Source of the DNA: Bradyrhizobium algeriense | Lineage (GTDB): Bacteria; Pseudomonadota; Alphaproteobacteria; Rhizobiales; Xanthobacteraceae | Reading direction: 5' to 3' | DNA length: 64,000 nucleotides | Assembly: GCF_003062295.1 (NCBI RefSeq) | Contig: NZ_PYCN01000020.1 | Span: forward strand, 62,001 to 126,000 | Shown: positions 8,895 through 17,647 of the stretch, piece by piece | Position numbering within the stretch: position 1 is the first letter of the stretch | Layout: each line of letters begins with the position of its first letter | Notes under the pieces: model-generated | Database searches by the model: none | What the model was told of the DNA's origin: nothing | What the model saw: the letters and a program-made list of their open reading frames with translations, nothing else | Program-made: the position numbers and the translations under genes

Positions 8895-10073
8895 ATGCAG
8901 AACTCCATCCGAACACCTTATGATCGGGTCGTGATGGCGGTTCCGGTAACGATTCCCTATACGCGCTACTCGATCGAGAGCGCGCAATGGTGGATCGGCC
9001 GCGCGCTGAAATCGCTGGTCGATGGGGCCGGGATCACGCCGCGCGACATCGACGGCTTCTGTGTTTCGAGTTTCACGGCGGGGCTCGATAGCGGGATCAG
9101 CCTCACCCAGCACTTCGGACTGTGCGTGCGATGGATCGACACCATTCCGCTCGGGGGCGCGAGCGCGATTGCTGCGCTCCGGAAAGCCGCGCGGGCAGTG
9201 CAGGCGGGTGACGCCCGCATCGTGGCGTGCGTGGCGGGTGATACCAACCACGTCGACTCCTTCCGCTACACGCTGGAGAATTTCTCGCGCTTCAATCAGG
9301 ATGCCGTCTATCCCTATGGCGCAGGTGGCGCCAATGCGAGCTTTGCGCTGATCGCACGCAACTACATGCGGACGTTCGGCGCGCGGCGCGAGGATTTCGG
9401 CAAGATCGCGGTGGCCCAGCGCAGCAACGCGCTTCGCAATCCCCATGCCCTGATGAAAGCGCCGCTGACGATCGAGCAATACATGTCGGCGCGGCCGATC
9501 GCCGACCCGATCCATTTGTTCGACTGCGTGATGCCGTGCGCGGGCGCGGAGGCCTTCCTGGTGATGAGCGAGGACGTCGCCGCATCCCTGAACCTGCCCG
9601 CAGCCAAAATTCTCTCTACGATCGAGCGTCACAATGCGTTCAGCGACGATCCCGTTCAGGTGCGCGGTGGATGGGCGATGGACGTCGACGAGCTCTACGC
9701 GATGGCCGGTGTCAAGCCTGATGATCTCGACTTCGTCCAGACCTATGACGATTACCCCGTCATTTCGATGATGCAGTTCGAGGACCTCGGCTTCTGTCGC
9801 AAGGGTGAAGGGCCTGATTTCGTGCGGCAGCATGACCTTACGATCGACGGCAGCTTCCCGCACAATACCTCCGGCGGCCAGCTCTCGGTCGGGCAGGCCG
9901 GCGCGGGCGGCGCCTATCTCGGGGTGGTCGAGGCATTGCGGCAGGTGCTCGGGCAGGCCGGTCCGACGCAGGTTAGGGATGCGCGCATCGGGTTGGCGTC
10001 AGGCTTTGGAATGATCAACTATGATCGCGGCCTCGCCTCGGGCGCGGCGATCCTCGCGGGACCAGGCTCATGA
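8895..10073 (+). CDS. Thiolase-like (SCP-x/Ltp2-type) protein without the usual nucleophilic cysteine
   Basis: A 392-residue thiolase-fold protein of the nonspecific-lipid-transfer/SCP-x branch. Where thiolases have a CxS nucleophile motif, this one reads PLGGASAIAAL (85-95), so the cysteine position is occupied by glycine (about 88). The C-terminal HNTSGGQLSVGQAGAGG block is retained. Its stop overlaps the start of the DUF35 fusion gene by four bases. Cys-less thiolase-fold proteins paired with DUF35 partners, such as Ltp2, work as retro-aldolases on acyl-CoA. By analogy this protein may cleave a beta-hydroxyacyl-CoA side chain rather than perform thiolysis. The function is inference. Confidence 0.82.
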   Translation: MQNSIRTPYDRVVMAVPVTIPYTRYSIESAQWWIGRALKSLVDGAGITPRDIDGFCVSSFTAGLDSGISLTQHFGLCVRWIDTIPLGGASAIAALRKAARAVQAGDARIVACVAGDTNHVDSFRYTLENFSRFNQDAVYPYGAGGANASFALIARNYMRTFGARREDFGKIAVAQRSNALRNPHALMKAPLTIEQYMSARPIADPIHLFDCVMPCAGAEAFLVMSEDVAASLNLPAAKILSTIERHNAFSDDPVQVRGGWAMDVDELYAMAGVKPDDLDFVQTYDDYPVISMMQFEDLGFCRKGEGPDFVRQHDLTIDGSFPHNTSGGQLSVGQAGAGGAYLGVVEALRQVLGQAGPTQVRDARIGLASGFGMINYDRGLASGAAILAGPGS

Positions 10074-11311
10074 TCGAACCGATCGTAAAACCGCGCCGGA
10101 AGAATCCGCTGTTGCGGACGCGGTTGCCGACGTCGCCGCCGCGCGCGCGCAGCCGCGCGTCGCACGGCTTTACGCGGGCCGCTGCCGAAGGCCGTTTCAT
10201 GCTACAGCGCTGCGGCGGTTGCGGGGCGTTCTGCTATCCGGCGCGTGATGCGTGCCCCGCGTGCCTTTCCGCCGATCTTATTTTCACGGACGCGCCGCGG
10301 CGCGGCACGCTCTTGAGCGAAACCACGCTGCACGTCCCGGCCGATGTGCACTTCCGCGAGCGCGCGCCATGGCGCGTCGGCCTGGTTGCGATGGAATGCG
10401 GACCGAAACTGGTGACGCACCTGCATGCCGATTGCGAAGAGGGGCAGCCGGTCGTGATGTCGTTTCAATTGGACAAGAGCGGGCAGGCAGTGGCCTTCGC
10501 GCACCCCGAACGTGAGACCCCCAACATGACGGATGACAGGCAGTGGCGTGAAATGACCGCCGATCCGAAATTCCGGCGCGTTCTGGTGACGAACGGGCGG
10601 AGCATCGTCGGTCAGGAAGTGGTGGCCGGGCTGAAGGCTGCCGGCGCATCGATCGTATTCGTCGGCGTCGCCGAGCCGTGGAAGCCGTTCCGCGGCGAGG
10701 ATGCGCTGCGCGCGCTCGAGGGCGTCGAGATCGTGCCGCTCGATATCGGCGACGAGAAGTCCGTCGCGGATCTCGCGGCTGATATCGGCGGCAAGGTCGA
10801 TATCCTCATCAACACTTCCGAGCATATCCGCGCCGGCGGGTTGCTCGATCGTCAGGGCACCAGCATCGTGCGCGACGAGATCGACCAGAGCTATCTCGGC
10901 TTCGTGCATCTGGCGCAGGCGTTTGGGCCGGCGATGCGGATGCGTGGTTCTGACGGCGTCAATAGTGCGGCCGCCTGGGTCAATATCCTGTCAGTCTATG
11001 CGCTCGCGAACTGGCCGGTGTTCGGTGCGTATTCTGCGTCGCAGGCAGCTTGTCTCTCATTGTCGCACTGCCTGCGGGCGGAGCTTCGCCCGGGCGGCGT
11101 CAAGGTAGTCAACGTGTTCACGGGGCCGCTCGATATCGAATGGTTCCAGACGGTGCCGCCGCCGAAGGTGGCGCCTCGCGCGGTTGCGACCGCGATCGTG
11201 TCGGCGCTCAAGCGCGGACTGGAAGACGTGTTCGTGGGTGATGTCGCCGAGGACATTCGCCAGCGCCTTGCGGCCAACCCCAAGGCGGTCGAACGTGAGC
11301 TCGGGGCGTAG
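10070..11311 (+). CDS. DUF35 zinc-ribbon/OB-fold protein fused to a degenerate short-chain dehydrogenase
   Basis: A 413-residue two-domain protein. Residues about 40-155 form a DUF35-type rubredoxin-like zinc ribbon with C48-x2-C51 and C62-x2-C65, followed by an OB fold. Residues about 165-405 look like a short-chain dehydrogenase/reductase. The SDR half is degenerate: the TGxxxGxG loop reads TNGRSIVG and NNAG reads INTSE. The YxxxK motif reads YSASQ, so tyrosine 321 stays but lysine is Gln325. It overlaps the thiolase-like gene by 4 bp, so the DUF35 part probably binds that protein. An appended SDR is unusual and may be structural. Confidence 0.8.
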   Translation: MIEPIVKPRRKNPLLRTRLPTSPPRARSRASHGFTRAAAEGRFMLQRCGGCGAFCYPARDACPACLSADLIFTDAPRRGTLLSETTLHVPADVHFRERAPWRVGLVAMECGPKLVTHLHADCEEGQPVVMSFQLDKSGQAVAFAHPERETPNMTDDRQWREMTADPKFRRVLVTNGRSIVGQEVVAGLKAAGASIVFVGVAEPWKPFRGEDALRALEGVEIVPLDIGDEKSVADLAADIGGKVDILINTSEHIRAGGLLDRQGTSIVRDEIDQSYLGFVHLAQAFGPAMRMRGSDGVNSAAAWVNILSVYALANWPVFGAYSASQAACLSLSHCLRAELRPGGVKVVNVFTGPLDIEWFQTVPPPKVAPRAVATAIVSALKRGLEDVFVGDVAEDIRQRLAANPKAVERELGA

Positions 11312-11340
11312 GCGGGTATGCTAAAAACGGGAGAAGCGCA

Positions 11341-12126
11341 ATGGACAGCAATGGTCTCATGCAATTTGCCGGCGCGGTCGCATCCGGCGCGGTGCGCGTC
11401 GTCGATCTGACCTTCACGCTCAGCCCGGACTTCCCCGTCATCGTGCTGCCGCCGGAATTCGGCCAGGCCGCGCCTGTGCGCATCCAGCAGATTTCGCGCT
11501 ACGACGCGAGCGGTCCTGCCTGGTACTGGAACAACCTGACCTTCGGCGAGCACACCGGTACGCATTTCGATGCGCCGATCCATTGGTTCACCGGCAAGGA
11601 TCTGCCGAACAACGCAGTCGACACGCTCCCGGTGCGCGACATGATCGCGCCGGCCTGCGTGATCGATTGCTCGGCGCAAGCCGCAAAGGATGCGGATTTC
11701 CTTTTGACGATTCCGGTCATTGAGGCTTGGGAAAAAAGCCACGGGCGGATTCCGGAACGGCACTGGGTGCTGCTGCGCACCGACTGGTCGAAGAAGGGCT
11801 GGCGCGACTACGCTAATTTGAAGGACGACGGCGCGCACACGCCCGGACCGGATGCCGCCGTGATGCGCTGGCTGGTCGAGGAGCGCGGCATCATCGGCCT
11901 TGGCACCGAGACGATTGGGACCGATGCCGGCCAGGCCGGTCATCTCGAGCCGCCCTATCCGGCACACCATTTTCTTCACGGTGGCGGGCGTTACGGCCTG
12001 CAATGCCTGTGCAATCTCGATCAGCTCCCGCCGACCGGCGCGGTGATCGTGGCCGCGCCGCTCAAGATCCAGAACGGCTCCGGCAGTCCGCTGCGCGTGC
12101 TTGCGCTGGTACCAGGGCAGGGTTGA
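11341..12126 (+). CDS. Cyclase family metal-dependent hydrolase (kynurenine formamidase/isatin hydrolase type)
   Basis: A 261-residue protein of the cyclase family (PF04199), which hydrolyses amide, lactam or lactone bonds with a bound divalent metal. The family signature HTGTHFDAPIHW is intact, and a second conserved block GTETIGTDAG followed by YPAHHFLH is present. An AACGGGAGAAG ribosome site precedes the ATG. It lies between the DUF35/SDR fusion and the second binding protein. The family includes kynurenine formamidase and isatin hydrolase, so a ring-opening or deformylation step is plausible, but the substrate is not readable from the sequence. Confidence 0.88.
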   Translation: MDSNGLMQFAGAVASGAVRVVDLTFTLSPDFPVIVLPPEFGQAAPVRIQQISRYDASGPAWYWNNLTFGEHTGTHFDAPIHWFTGKDLPNNAVDTLPVRDMIAPACVIDCSAQAAKDADFLLTIPVIEAWEKSHGRIPERHWVLLRTDWSKKGWRDYANLKDDGAHTPGPDAAVMRWLVEERGIIGLGTETIGTDAGQAGHLEPPYPAHHFLHGGGRYGLQCLCNLDQLPPTGAVIVAAPLKIQNGSGSPLRVLALVPGQG

Positions 12127-12153
12127 GCCCATTCGTCCACATCGAGTGACATC

Positions 12154-13311
12154 ATGAAAAACAACAAGACTCTGTTGATCAGCGCCGCGCTCCTGCTCGG
12201 CGCGATCGCGCCGGCGCGTGCCGAAATCCTCGTCGGTTTCGTTACCGGCCTTAGCGGGCCGGTGTCCTCGATCGGCGTGCCGAACGCCAAGGGGCTAGCG
12301 GCCGGACAGGCCTATGTCGGCGAGGTCGATGGCGAGAAAGTCCGCGTCATCCAGCTCGACGACGGCTCGGACCCGGCTGCGTCGACGCGCAACGCCCGCA
12401 AGCTGGTCGAGCAGGAAAAGGTCGACTTCCTGATCGGCACGTCAGGTGCACCGCAGACGCTGGCGATGGCCACCGCGGCGATCGAGATGAAGGTTCCGAT
12501 GGTCGCGGTCTCGCCGATCGCGCCGGTGCCGGCCGGGGAGGGCGGACCGTGGGTGGTGCAAACACCGCAGCCGACGCCGCTTCTCGTTCAGGGCATCGTC
12601 GACCACATGAAGAGCCGCAACGTGAAGACGGTGGCTTTCATCGGTTTCTCCGACGCTTTTGGCGACCTGATGTACAACTCGCTGCTGCAAGCCGCTGAGA
12701 AGGCCGACATCAAGGTGATCGCGAACGAACGCTATGCGCGTTCCGACAACTCGGTCACCGCGCAGGTGCTGCGTGCGGTTTCCTTGCGCCCCGATGCGAT
12801 CATGCTGGGCGGTACCGGAACGCCCGGTGCGCTGCCCGTGATCGCGCTGGCCGAGCGCGGCTACAAGGGCCCGCTCTACGGCAATCACGGCATGATCAGC
12901 GCGGACTTCCTGCGGCTTGCCGGCAAATCCGCCGAGGGCATCATCTGCCCGACCGGGCCGGTGACAGCGGGCGAACAGCTTCCCGAGAGCAATCCGATCC
13001 GCAAGGTCGTCCTCGCATTCCGTGCGGCCTATGAGAAGGCCAATGGCGAGGCACCGGCCGATGCATTCTCGCCCTATGCCTTCGATGGCTGGCTGGTGTT
13101 CATGGATGCCGCCAAACGCGCAAAGGCGACGGGTGCTGTGGCCGGGACGCCGGCTTTCCGCAACGCGCTGCGCGAGGCGCTGTTCACGACCAAGGACGTC
13201 GTCGGCGCGCACGGCATCTACAGCTACACGCCGGCCGACCGCCACGGCGTCGACAGCCGTGCGCGGATCCTGGTCCAGATCGAAAACGGGAAGTACAAGC
13301 TGCTGCCGTAA
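12154..13311 (+). CDS. Second LivK-like periplasmic substrate-binding protein
   Basis: A 385-residue exported binding protein with a signal peptide ending near ARA (about residue 23). It opens like its paralogue at 5024-6172 (ILVGFVTGLSGPVSSIG against ITIGFVTSLSGPGASIG). It has no permease or ATPase genes of its own and ends the plus-strand run. The simplest reading is that it delivers a related ligand to the LivH/LivMG/LivF importer at 1465-4984, and that it is controlled separately through the operator upstream of the run. Confidence 0.9.
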   Translation: MKNNKTLLISAALLLGAIAPARAEILVGFVTGLSGPVSSIGVPNAKGLAAGQAYVGEVDGEKVRVIQLDDGSDPAASTRNARKLVEQEKVDFLIGTSGAPQTLAMATAAIEMKVPMVAVSPIAPVPAGEGGPWVVQTPQPTPLLVQGIVDHMKSRNVKTVAFIGFSDAFGDLMYNSLLQAAEKADIKVIANERYARSDNSVTAQVLRAVSLRPDAIMLGGTGTPGALPVIALAERGYKGPLYGNHGMISADFLRLAGKSAEGIICPTGPVTAGEQLPESNPIRKVVLAFRAAYEKANGEAPADAFSPYAFDGWLVFMDAAKRAKATGAVAGTPAFRNALREALFTTKDVVGAHGIYSYTPADRHGVDSRARILVQIENGKYKLLP

Positions 13312-13328
13312 CAGCAGCAGCCCGCGGC

Positions 13329-14948
13329 TCAGGCGTGGCGCAGCTTCGCCTTCAGCGCGCGCATGTCGATCGCGCGGTTGGCGCTGACGGCGGCAGCCGC
13401 GAGCGTCTTGATCTCACCCCGGGCGAGCTTGCGCGTCGATGACAGCGGTAGTTCGTCGACGATGGCGACGTAACCGGGCACCTTGTGATAGGCGAGACGC
13501 TCGGCGCAGGTCTTGACGATCGAGGCCGCGAGCGCGTCGGCGTCGTCAATCTTTTCATTCGGCACGACGAACGCAAAGACCTCCTCGCCGCGGATGTCGT
13601 CGGGTACGGGCGTCACCGCGCAGCCGCCGATGCGCGTATCCATGTACAGCGCGCTTTCGACCTCAAGCACGCCGATGTTCTCGCCGCTGCGCCGCACGAT
13701 GGTCTTCTTGCGATCGAAGAAATACATCAGCCCGTCTTCGTCGGCGAAGACGAGGTCTCCGGTATGGAACCAGCCGTCCTGCCACGCCGCTTCGGTGGCT
13801 TCCTCGTCCTTTAGATAGCCGCTGAAGAATCCGGCCCTGATATCGTCGCCCTTGGCGCGGACCAGCAATTCGCCGGGTTTCCCAAGCGCGACATCGCCGC
13901 CCTGATCGTCAACAAGGCGATATTCCATGCCTTCAGATGGCCGGCCGACGCAGCGCGCGCCAAAGCCTGCCGGTTCGCGCGACGTGGTCGTGGCCGCCGC
14001 GCCCCCGGTCTCGGTCATCGCCCAGGCCTCGACGATCGGGATGCGATAGCGCTCCTCGAAGGTGGCGCGGTGGCGGACATCGACGCCGGGCGCGAAGGCG
14101 AAACGCACGCGGTGCTGACGCTCCACTTCGGTCACCGGCAGTTGCAGCAGAATGGCGGGGATGACGCCGAGACAATGCACGACGGTTGCGCCGCTATCGG
14201 CCACGCATTGCCACCATCGGTTGGCGTGAAATCGGTCGAGCGGCACCACGGCACCACCGAGCACTATCATGCCGACGGCGCTGCAGCCGAGCGCGTTCAT
14301 GTGAAACATCGGCAGCGGCGTCAGGTTGATCTCGCGGTCCGGCTGCAGCTCGGCGACGCCGCCCTGTGCGAGGTACCAGTCGGCGACCTGCAGGAAATAG
14401 CGGTTCGAGAGCATGCAGCCCTTGGGTTTGCCAGTGCTGCCTGAAGTAAACAGCAGCGCGCATTCGGCGTTGAACTCGGCATTCTGCGCGACGACGTCCG
14501 TCTGGCATGGGGGAATGCGGCTGTCGGTATCGATCAGGCGGGCGCGCCCGAGTGCCGCCCCCTTCGTCACCAGCATGCGATCCGGCGTCGCCACCAGCAG
14601 GTCGGCCTGCGACAGTTCGAGTTGAAAGGACAATTCGTTAGGCCGGACGTCCGGGTTGATCGGAACGATCGAAACCCCGAGCGCATTGAGAGCGAGCCAA
14701 TGCAGGAAGAAGACCGGGCGATTTTCAAGCAGCAAGGCAATCCGCGCCCCGCGTCCGTAGCCGGCAGCCGCGTATTCGGCGCGCAGCCGATCTACTTCGG
14801 TCTTGAACGCGCCGTATTCGATCTTGAATCCTTCCGGCGCGTAGGGCAGTCCCGCGCTTGCAGGCGCCAGCAGGAATGGCGCGTCCGGCCGCCTTGCGGC
14901 CGTGGCCGCGAAGGCATCGGATGGCGATCGATACGTGTCGAGGCTCAT
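13329..14948 (-). CDS. Acyl-CoA synthetase, AMP-forming (ligase 1)
   Basis: A 539-residue ANL-superfamily enzyme that activates a carboxylic acid to its CoA thioester through an acyl-adenylate. Motifs seen are the P-loop LLFTSGSTGKPKG, the A5-type AWAMTETGG, the A7-type WFHTGDLVFADEDG, and the hinge region with KKTIVRRSGENI. The C-terminal catalytic lysine segment SSTRKLARGEIK fits the family. It converges on the second binding-protein gene (18 bp apart) and diverges from ligase 2, with a candidate MarR operator between them. Substrate class cannot be set from motifs alone. Confidence 0.9.
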   Translation of the reverse strand: MSLDTYRSPSDAFAATAARRPDAPFLLAPASAGLPYAPEGFKIEYGAFKTEVDRLRAEYAAAGYGRGARIALLLENRPVFFLHWLALNALGVSIVPINPDVRPNELSFQLELSQADLLVATPDRMLVTKGAALGRARLIDTDSRIPPCQTDVVAQNAEFNAECALLFTSGSTGKPKGCMLSNRYFLQVADWYLAQGGVAELQPDREINLTPLPMFHMNALGCSAVGMIVLGGAVVPLDRFHANRWWQCVADSGATVVHCLGVIPAILLQLPVTEVERQHRVRFAFAPGVDVRHRATFEERYRIPIVEAWAMTETGGAAATTTSREPAGFGARCVGRPSEGMEYRLVDDQGGDVALGKPGELLVRAKGDDIRAGFFSGYLKDEEATEAAWQDGWFHTGDLVFADEDGLMYFFDRKKTIVRRSGENIGVLEVESALYMDTRIGGCAVTPVPDDIRGEEVFAFVVPNEKIDDADALAASIVKTCAERLAYHKVPGYVAIVDELPLSSTRKLARGEIKTLAAAAVSANRAIDMRALKAKLRHA

Positions 14949-15041
14949 TGCGGATGTGGCTCCTGTTCGTGCCTCCAGCCGCCGAAACGGATGGCCGCCG
15001 GAACCCGCGCGCAGCCCCTTGCTGCGGCGGCAGCTTTCGTG

Positions 15042-15062
15042 AATACTTTAAGCCTAAACTAT
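15042..15062. promoter_or_regulatory. Candidate MarR operator, copy 2
   Basis: The core AATACTTTAAGCCTAAACTA lies 94 bp upstream of ligase 1 and about 60 bp upstream of ligase 2, so a bound regulator could control both divergent promoters. It matches copies at 7282-7302 and 17614-17634, including the CCTAAA heart and the flanking AATAC/AATGC shared with copy 3. Confidence 0.65.
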
Positions 15063-15121
15063 CTCGTCGGCCAAGAGCGATCTATCGCAGACCAGCCCGG
15101 CGAAACCCTTGGGAGGCGCGT

Positions 15122-16765
15122 GTGCAGGCAGGTGAGAGCAGCGCGGCCAGGCAGCGGCAGGGTACGCCGATCTGGTCGCAGGCGGTCGAGCGCTTCCCGC
15201 CGGTGGACCGGGTTCTCTCGACCATCCTGACGCGGCAGGCCGCGCAATACCGCGACCGCACGCTGTTTGTCTTCGGCGAAACGCGATGGAGCTATGCCGA
15301 GACGGCTGCGATCGCCGCCGCATCCGCGGCCCGCCTGATGCGCGCCGGAATTCAGGCCGGCGACCGTGTCGCGCTGATGTGCTCGAATCGGCCGGAATTT
15401 CTGGAAGTCTATCTTGGCTGTGCCTGGATGGGCGCCGTGACCGTGCCGATCAACACCGCGTTACGTGGCATTCAGCTCAGCCACATCCTGCGCAACTCCA
15501 CGCCGAAATTGCTGGTGATCGAGTCTGGCTTTATGCCGGCCATCGAAACGCTGGAAAGCGACGTGGCGCTGCCGGATATTATCTGGACGATCGGAGAAGG
15601 CGCCGCGCTTCCGGTCATATCAGGATCGATCAGGCCGCTGCCCGCGCTCGGCGAGGGGGCATCGCCCGCGCCGGTGCGGCCGGACGACACGGTCGCGATC
15701 CTCTATACGTCGGGTACCACGGGGCCTTCAAAAGGCGTCTGCTGCCCGCAGGCACAGATGTTTTGGTGGGGCGTCTACTCGGCGCGCGCGCTCGACGTCC
15801 GCGAGGGCGACGTGCTGTTCACGACGCTGCCGCTGTTCCACACCAATGCGCTGAATGCGTTCTATCAGGCGCTGCTGAACGGCTGCACCTACGCGCTGGA
15901 GCCGAAATTCTCCGCCTCCGGTTTCTGGGCCGCGGCGCGACGGCATCAGGCAACCGTCGGCTATCTCCTCGGCGCGATGGCCGTGATGCTGCTGGCGCAA
16001 CCGAAATCCGCGGCCGACACCGCGCATTTCCTGCGGGTCGCACTCGGCGGCGGCGTCCCCGGTCAGTTTCACGGTCCGTTTCTCGAACGTTTTGGCGTGC
16101 CGCTGCTCGACGGCTACGGCTCGACCGAAACGAATTTCGTGTTCGCGGGCACGATCCCGTCCGATCGCCCCGGCACGATGGGCCATCTTGTCGAGGGCGT
16201 GGAGGCCTGCATCGTCGATCCCGACGACGCGCCTCTCCCTGACGGTGAGGCCGGCGAACTGCTGCTGCGCTCGCGCGAGCCGCTGGCCTTCGCGACGGGT
16301 TATTTCGAAATGCCGGACAAGACGGCCGAAGCGTGGCGAAATCTCTGGTTTCACACCGGCGATCGCGTCGTGCGCGATGCGGATGGCCATTACCGCTTCG
16401 TCGACCGGATGAAGGATTCCATCCGCCGGCGCGGCGAAAATGTTTCATCCTGGGAGGTCGAACAGGTGCTGCTGAAGCATCCGGCGATCGCTGCCTGCGC
16501 CGTCTATCCGCTGCCATCCGAACTCGGCGAGGACGAGGTTGCGGCGGCCGTTCAGCTCGAACCCGGTCATGCGCTGGAGCCGATCGATGTCGTCAGGTAC
16601 TGCGAGGGTAAGATTGCCTATTTCGCCGTTCCGCGGTTTGTCCGGATCGTCGCCGAAATGCCGCTCACTGAAAACGGCAAGATCCGAAAGGTCACGCTGC
16701 GCGAGGCCGGGAGGACTCCCGATACGTGGGACCGCGATGCCGCAGGATACAAGCTGCGCCGCTAG
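15122..16765 (+). CDS. Acyl-CoA synthetase, AMP-forming (ligase 2)
   Basis: A 547-residue ANL-superfamily CoA ligase. The P-loop reads ILYTSGTTGPSKG, the A5 motif YGSTETNF, the A7 motif WFHTGDRVVRDADG and the hinge DRMKDSIRRRGENVS. The C-terminal lysine lies in PLTENGKIRKV. It resembles the crotonobetaine/carnitine and medium-chain acid ligase branch. The open frame runs further upstream, but the GTG at 15122 is chosen because a GGGAGG ribosome site precedes it and the upstream part is low-complexity arginine-rich. It is divergent from ligase 1 and converges on the MarR gene (17 bp). Confidence 0.88.
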   Translation: MQAGESSAARQRQGTPIWSQAVERFPPVDRVLSTILTRQAAQYRDRTLFVFGETRWSYAETAAIAAASAARLMRAGIQAGDRVALMCSNRPEFLEVYLGCAWMGAVTVPINTALRGIQLSHILRNSTPKLLVIESGFMPAIETLESDVALPDIIWTIGEGAALPVISGSIRPLPALGEGASPAPVRPDDTVAILYTSGTTGPSKGVCCPQAQMFWWGVYSARALDVREGDVLFTTLPLFHTNALNAFYQALLNGCTYALEPKFSASGFWAAARRHQATVGYLLGAMAVMLLAQPKSAADTAHFLRVALGGGVPGQFHGPFLERFGVPLLDGYGSTETNFVFAGTIPSDRPGTMGHLVEGVEACIVDPDDAPLPDGEAGELLLRSREPLAFATGYFEMPDKTAEAWRNLWFHTGDRVVRDADGHYRFVDRMKDSIRRRGENVSSWEVEQVLLKHPAIAACAVYPLPSELGEDEVAAAVQLEPGHALEPIDVVRYCEGKIAYFAVPRFVRIVAEMPLTENGKIRKVTLREAGRTPDTWDRDAAGYKLRR

Positions 16766-16782
16766 CCTCGCGGCGCGCGCGA

Positions 16783-17292
16783 TCAAGCGCGGGCCTGCTC
16801 CGTCGCGCGCTTCACGGCGTTCTTCAGGTCGTCGAGTTCCTTGACCAATCCGTCGAGCCTTCCTTTCGGAACCTCGGCCAACAGCGAAGCCAGCCAGAGG
16901 CCGTGCTTCTTCGCCATCCGCCTGAACGCCTTCCTGCCCGCGGACGTCATGCAGACGATCTGCACGCGGCGGTCGAGCGGCGACGGCGACCGCGTGATGA
17001 AGCCGTCTTCGACCAGGCGATCCACGATCGGGGTCAGATTCCCGGCCGTGACCATCAACCGCTTTGGCAACTCGCCCAGCACCAGCCCGACAGGCTCGCG
17101 ATCGAGCTGCGCCAGCACGTCAAAGCGCGGCATCGTGAAGTCGAACTCTTCGCGGAACTGACGGCGAAGCTCGGCGCCGATCAAGGACGTACAGGCAAGC
17201 AGGCGAAGCCATACCCTGACCTGGGCGCGGTTGTCCGTGTCGTCCTCGGCCATGTTCTCTTCGTCGATCAGCGCGATCTCCTTGCCGGCCAT
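16783..17292 (-). CDS. MarR family transcriptional regulator
   Basis: A 169-residue winged-helix regulator. The recognition region spans roughly residues 65-120: LPKRLMVTAGNLTPIVDRL is the helix-turn-helix and SPLDRRVQIVCMT is the beta wing with the typical DRR. The first and last helices form the dimer interface. MarR proteins usually repress divergent catabolic genes and release DNA on binding a pathway acid or its CoA thioester. The gene is divergent from the thioesterase, with an operator-like site between them. A TTG codon directly precedes the chosen ATG. It is the likely regulator of the whole island. Confidence 0.9.
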   Translation of the reverse strand: MAGKEIALIDEENMAEDDTDNRAQVRVWLRLLACTSLIGAELRRQFREEFDFTMPRFDVLAQLDREPVGLVLGELPKRLMVTAGNLTPIVDRLVEDGFITRSPSPLDRRVQIVCMTSAGRKAFRRMAKKHGLWLASLLAEVPKGRLDGLVKELDDLKNAVKRATEQARA

Positions 17293-17647
17293 CAACCCAT
17301 GCCTCCCGACGTTCCCTGTGCAGCCGAGCGGATCGGCGCAAAGGCTCTGAAATGAACGTGTAAATCCTTTGGGACCAAATCAAGTGCCCGGTCCGAACGA
17401 TCCCGCTCCCGGTTCGGTTGCCTGCAGCACCCACGACCGTAGTAGAGGATATCGTGGCGAAGCAAGCGGGGCGGGCCTGCGCCACGCAGGAAACCGCTTA
17501 AATTTCTGAAAAAGGCGCCTGCGCGCCTCGACACGGAATCGCCGATTGAGGGGCGTGGCACGGCGTCTGGAGACTTCAATGCTCGACTCTGCACACCGGC
17601 CCGGCTATAAAAAAATGCTTTAGACCTAAACTAAATGAGCCCGGCGC
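17293..17647. other. Divergent promoter region between marR gene and thioesterase
   Basis: These 355 bases hold no gene that I can support. They contain the operator-like site at 17614-17634 next to the thioesterase start and an AT-rich run (CTATAAAAAAATGC) that could be a -10 region. The half nearer the MarR gene has no recognisable motif. Confidence 0.55.
17614..17634. promoter_or_regulatory. Candidate MarR operator, copy 3
   Basis: The core AATGCTTTAGACCTAAACTA ends about 13 bases before the thioesterase start codon, a position where bound protein would block transcription. It shares CTTTA..CCTAAACTA with copy 2. The MarR gene lies on the other side of the same intergenic region, so autoregulation is possible. 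Confidence 0.65.

Noticed and set aside
11341..12126. Assignment of the island to indole-acetate or isatin degradation because of the isatin-hydrolase-type gene and MarR regulator
   Set aside because: The cyclase motif is shared by many hydrolases, and no ring oxygenase or other marker of that pathway is in the window.
14858..15121. Longer N terminus for CoA ligase 2
   Set aside because: The extra 88 codons are low-complexity, overlap the ligase 1 start and the candidate operator, and lack a ribosome site. The GTG at 15122 has one.
16783..17292. OhrR identity for the MarR regulator because an ohr gene lies in the island
   Set aside because: OhrR genes normally adjoin ohr; here the regulator is 8 kb away, and the operator-like sites flank ligase and thioesterase genes.
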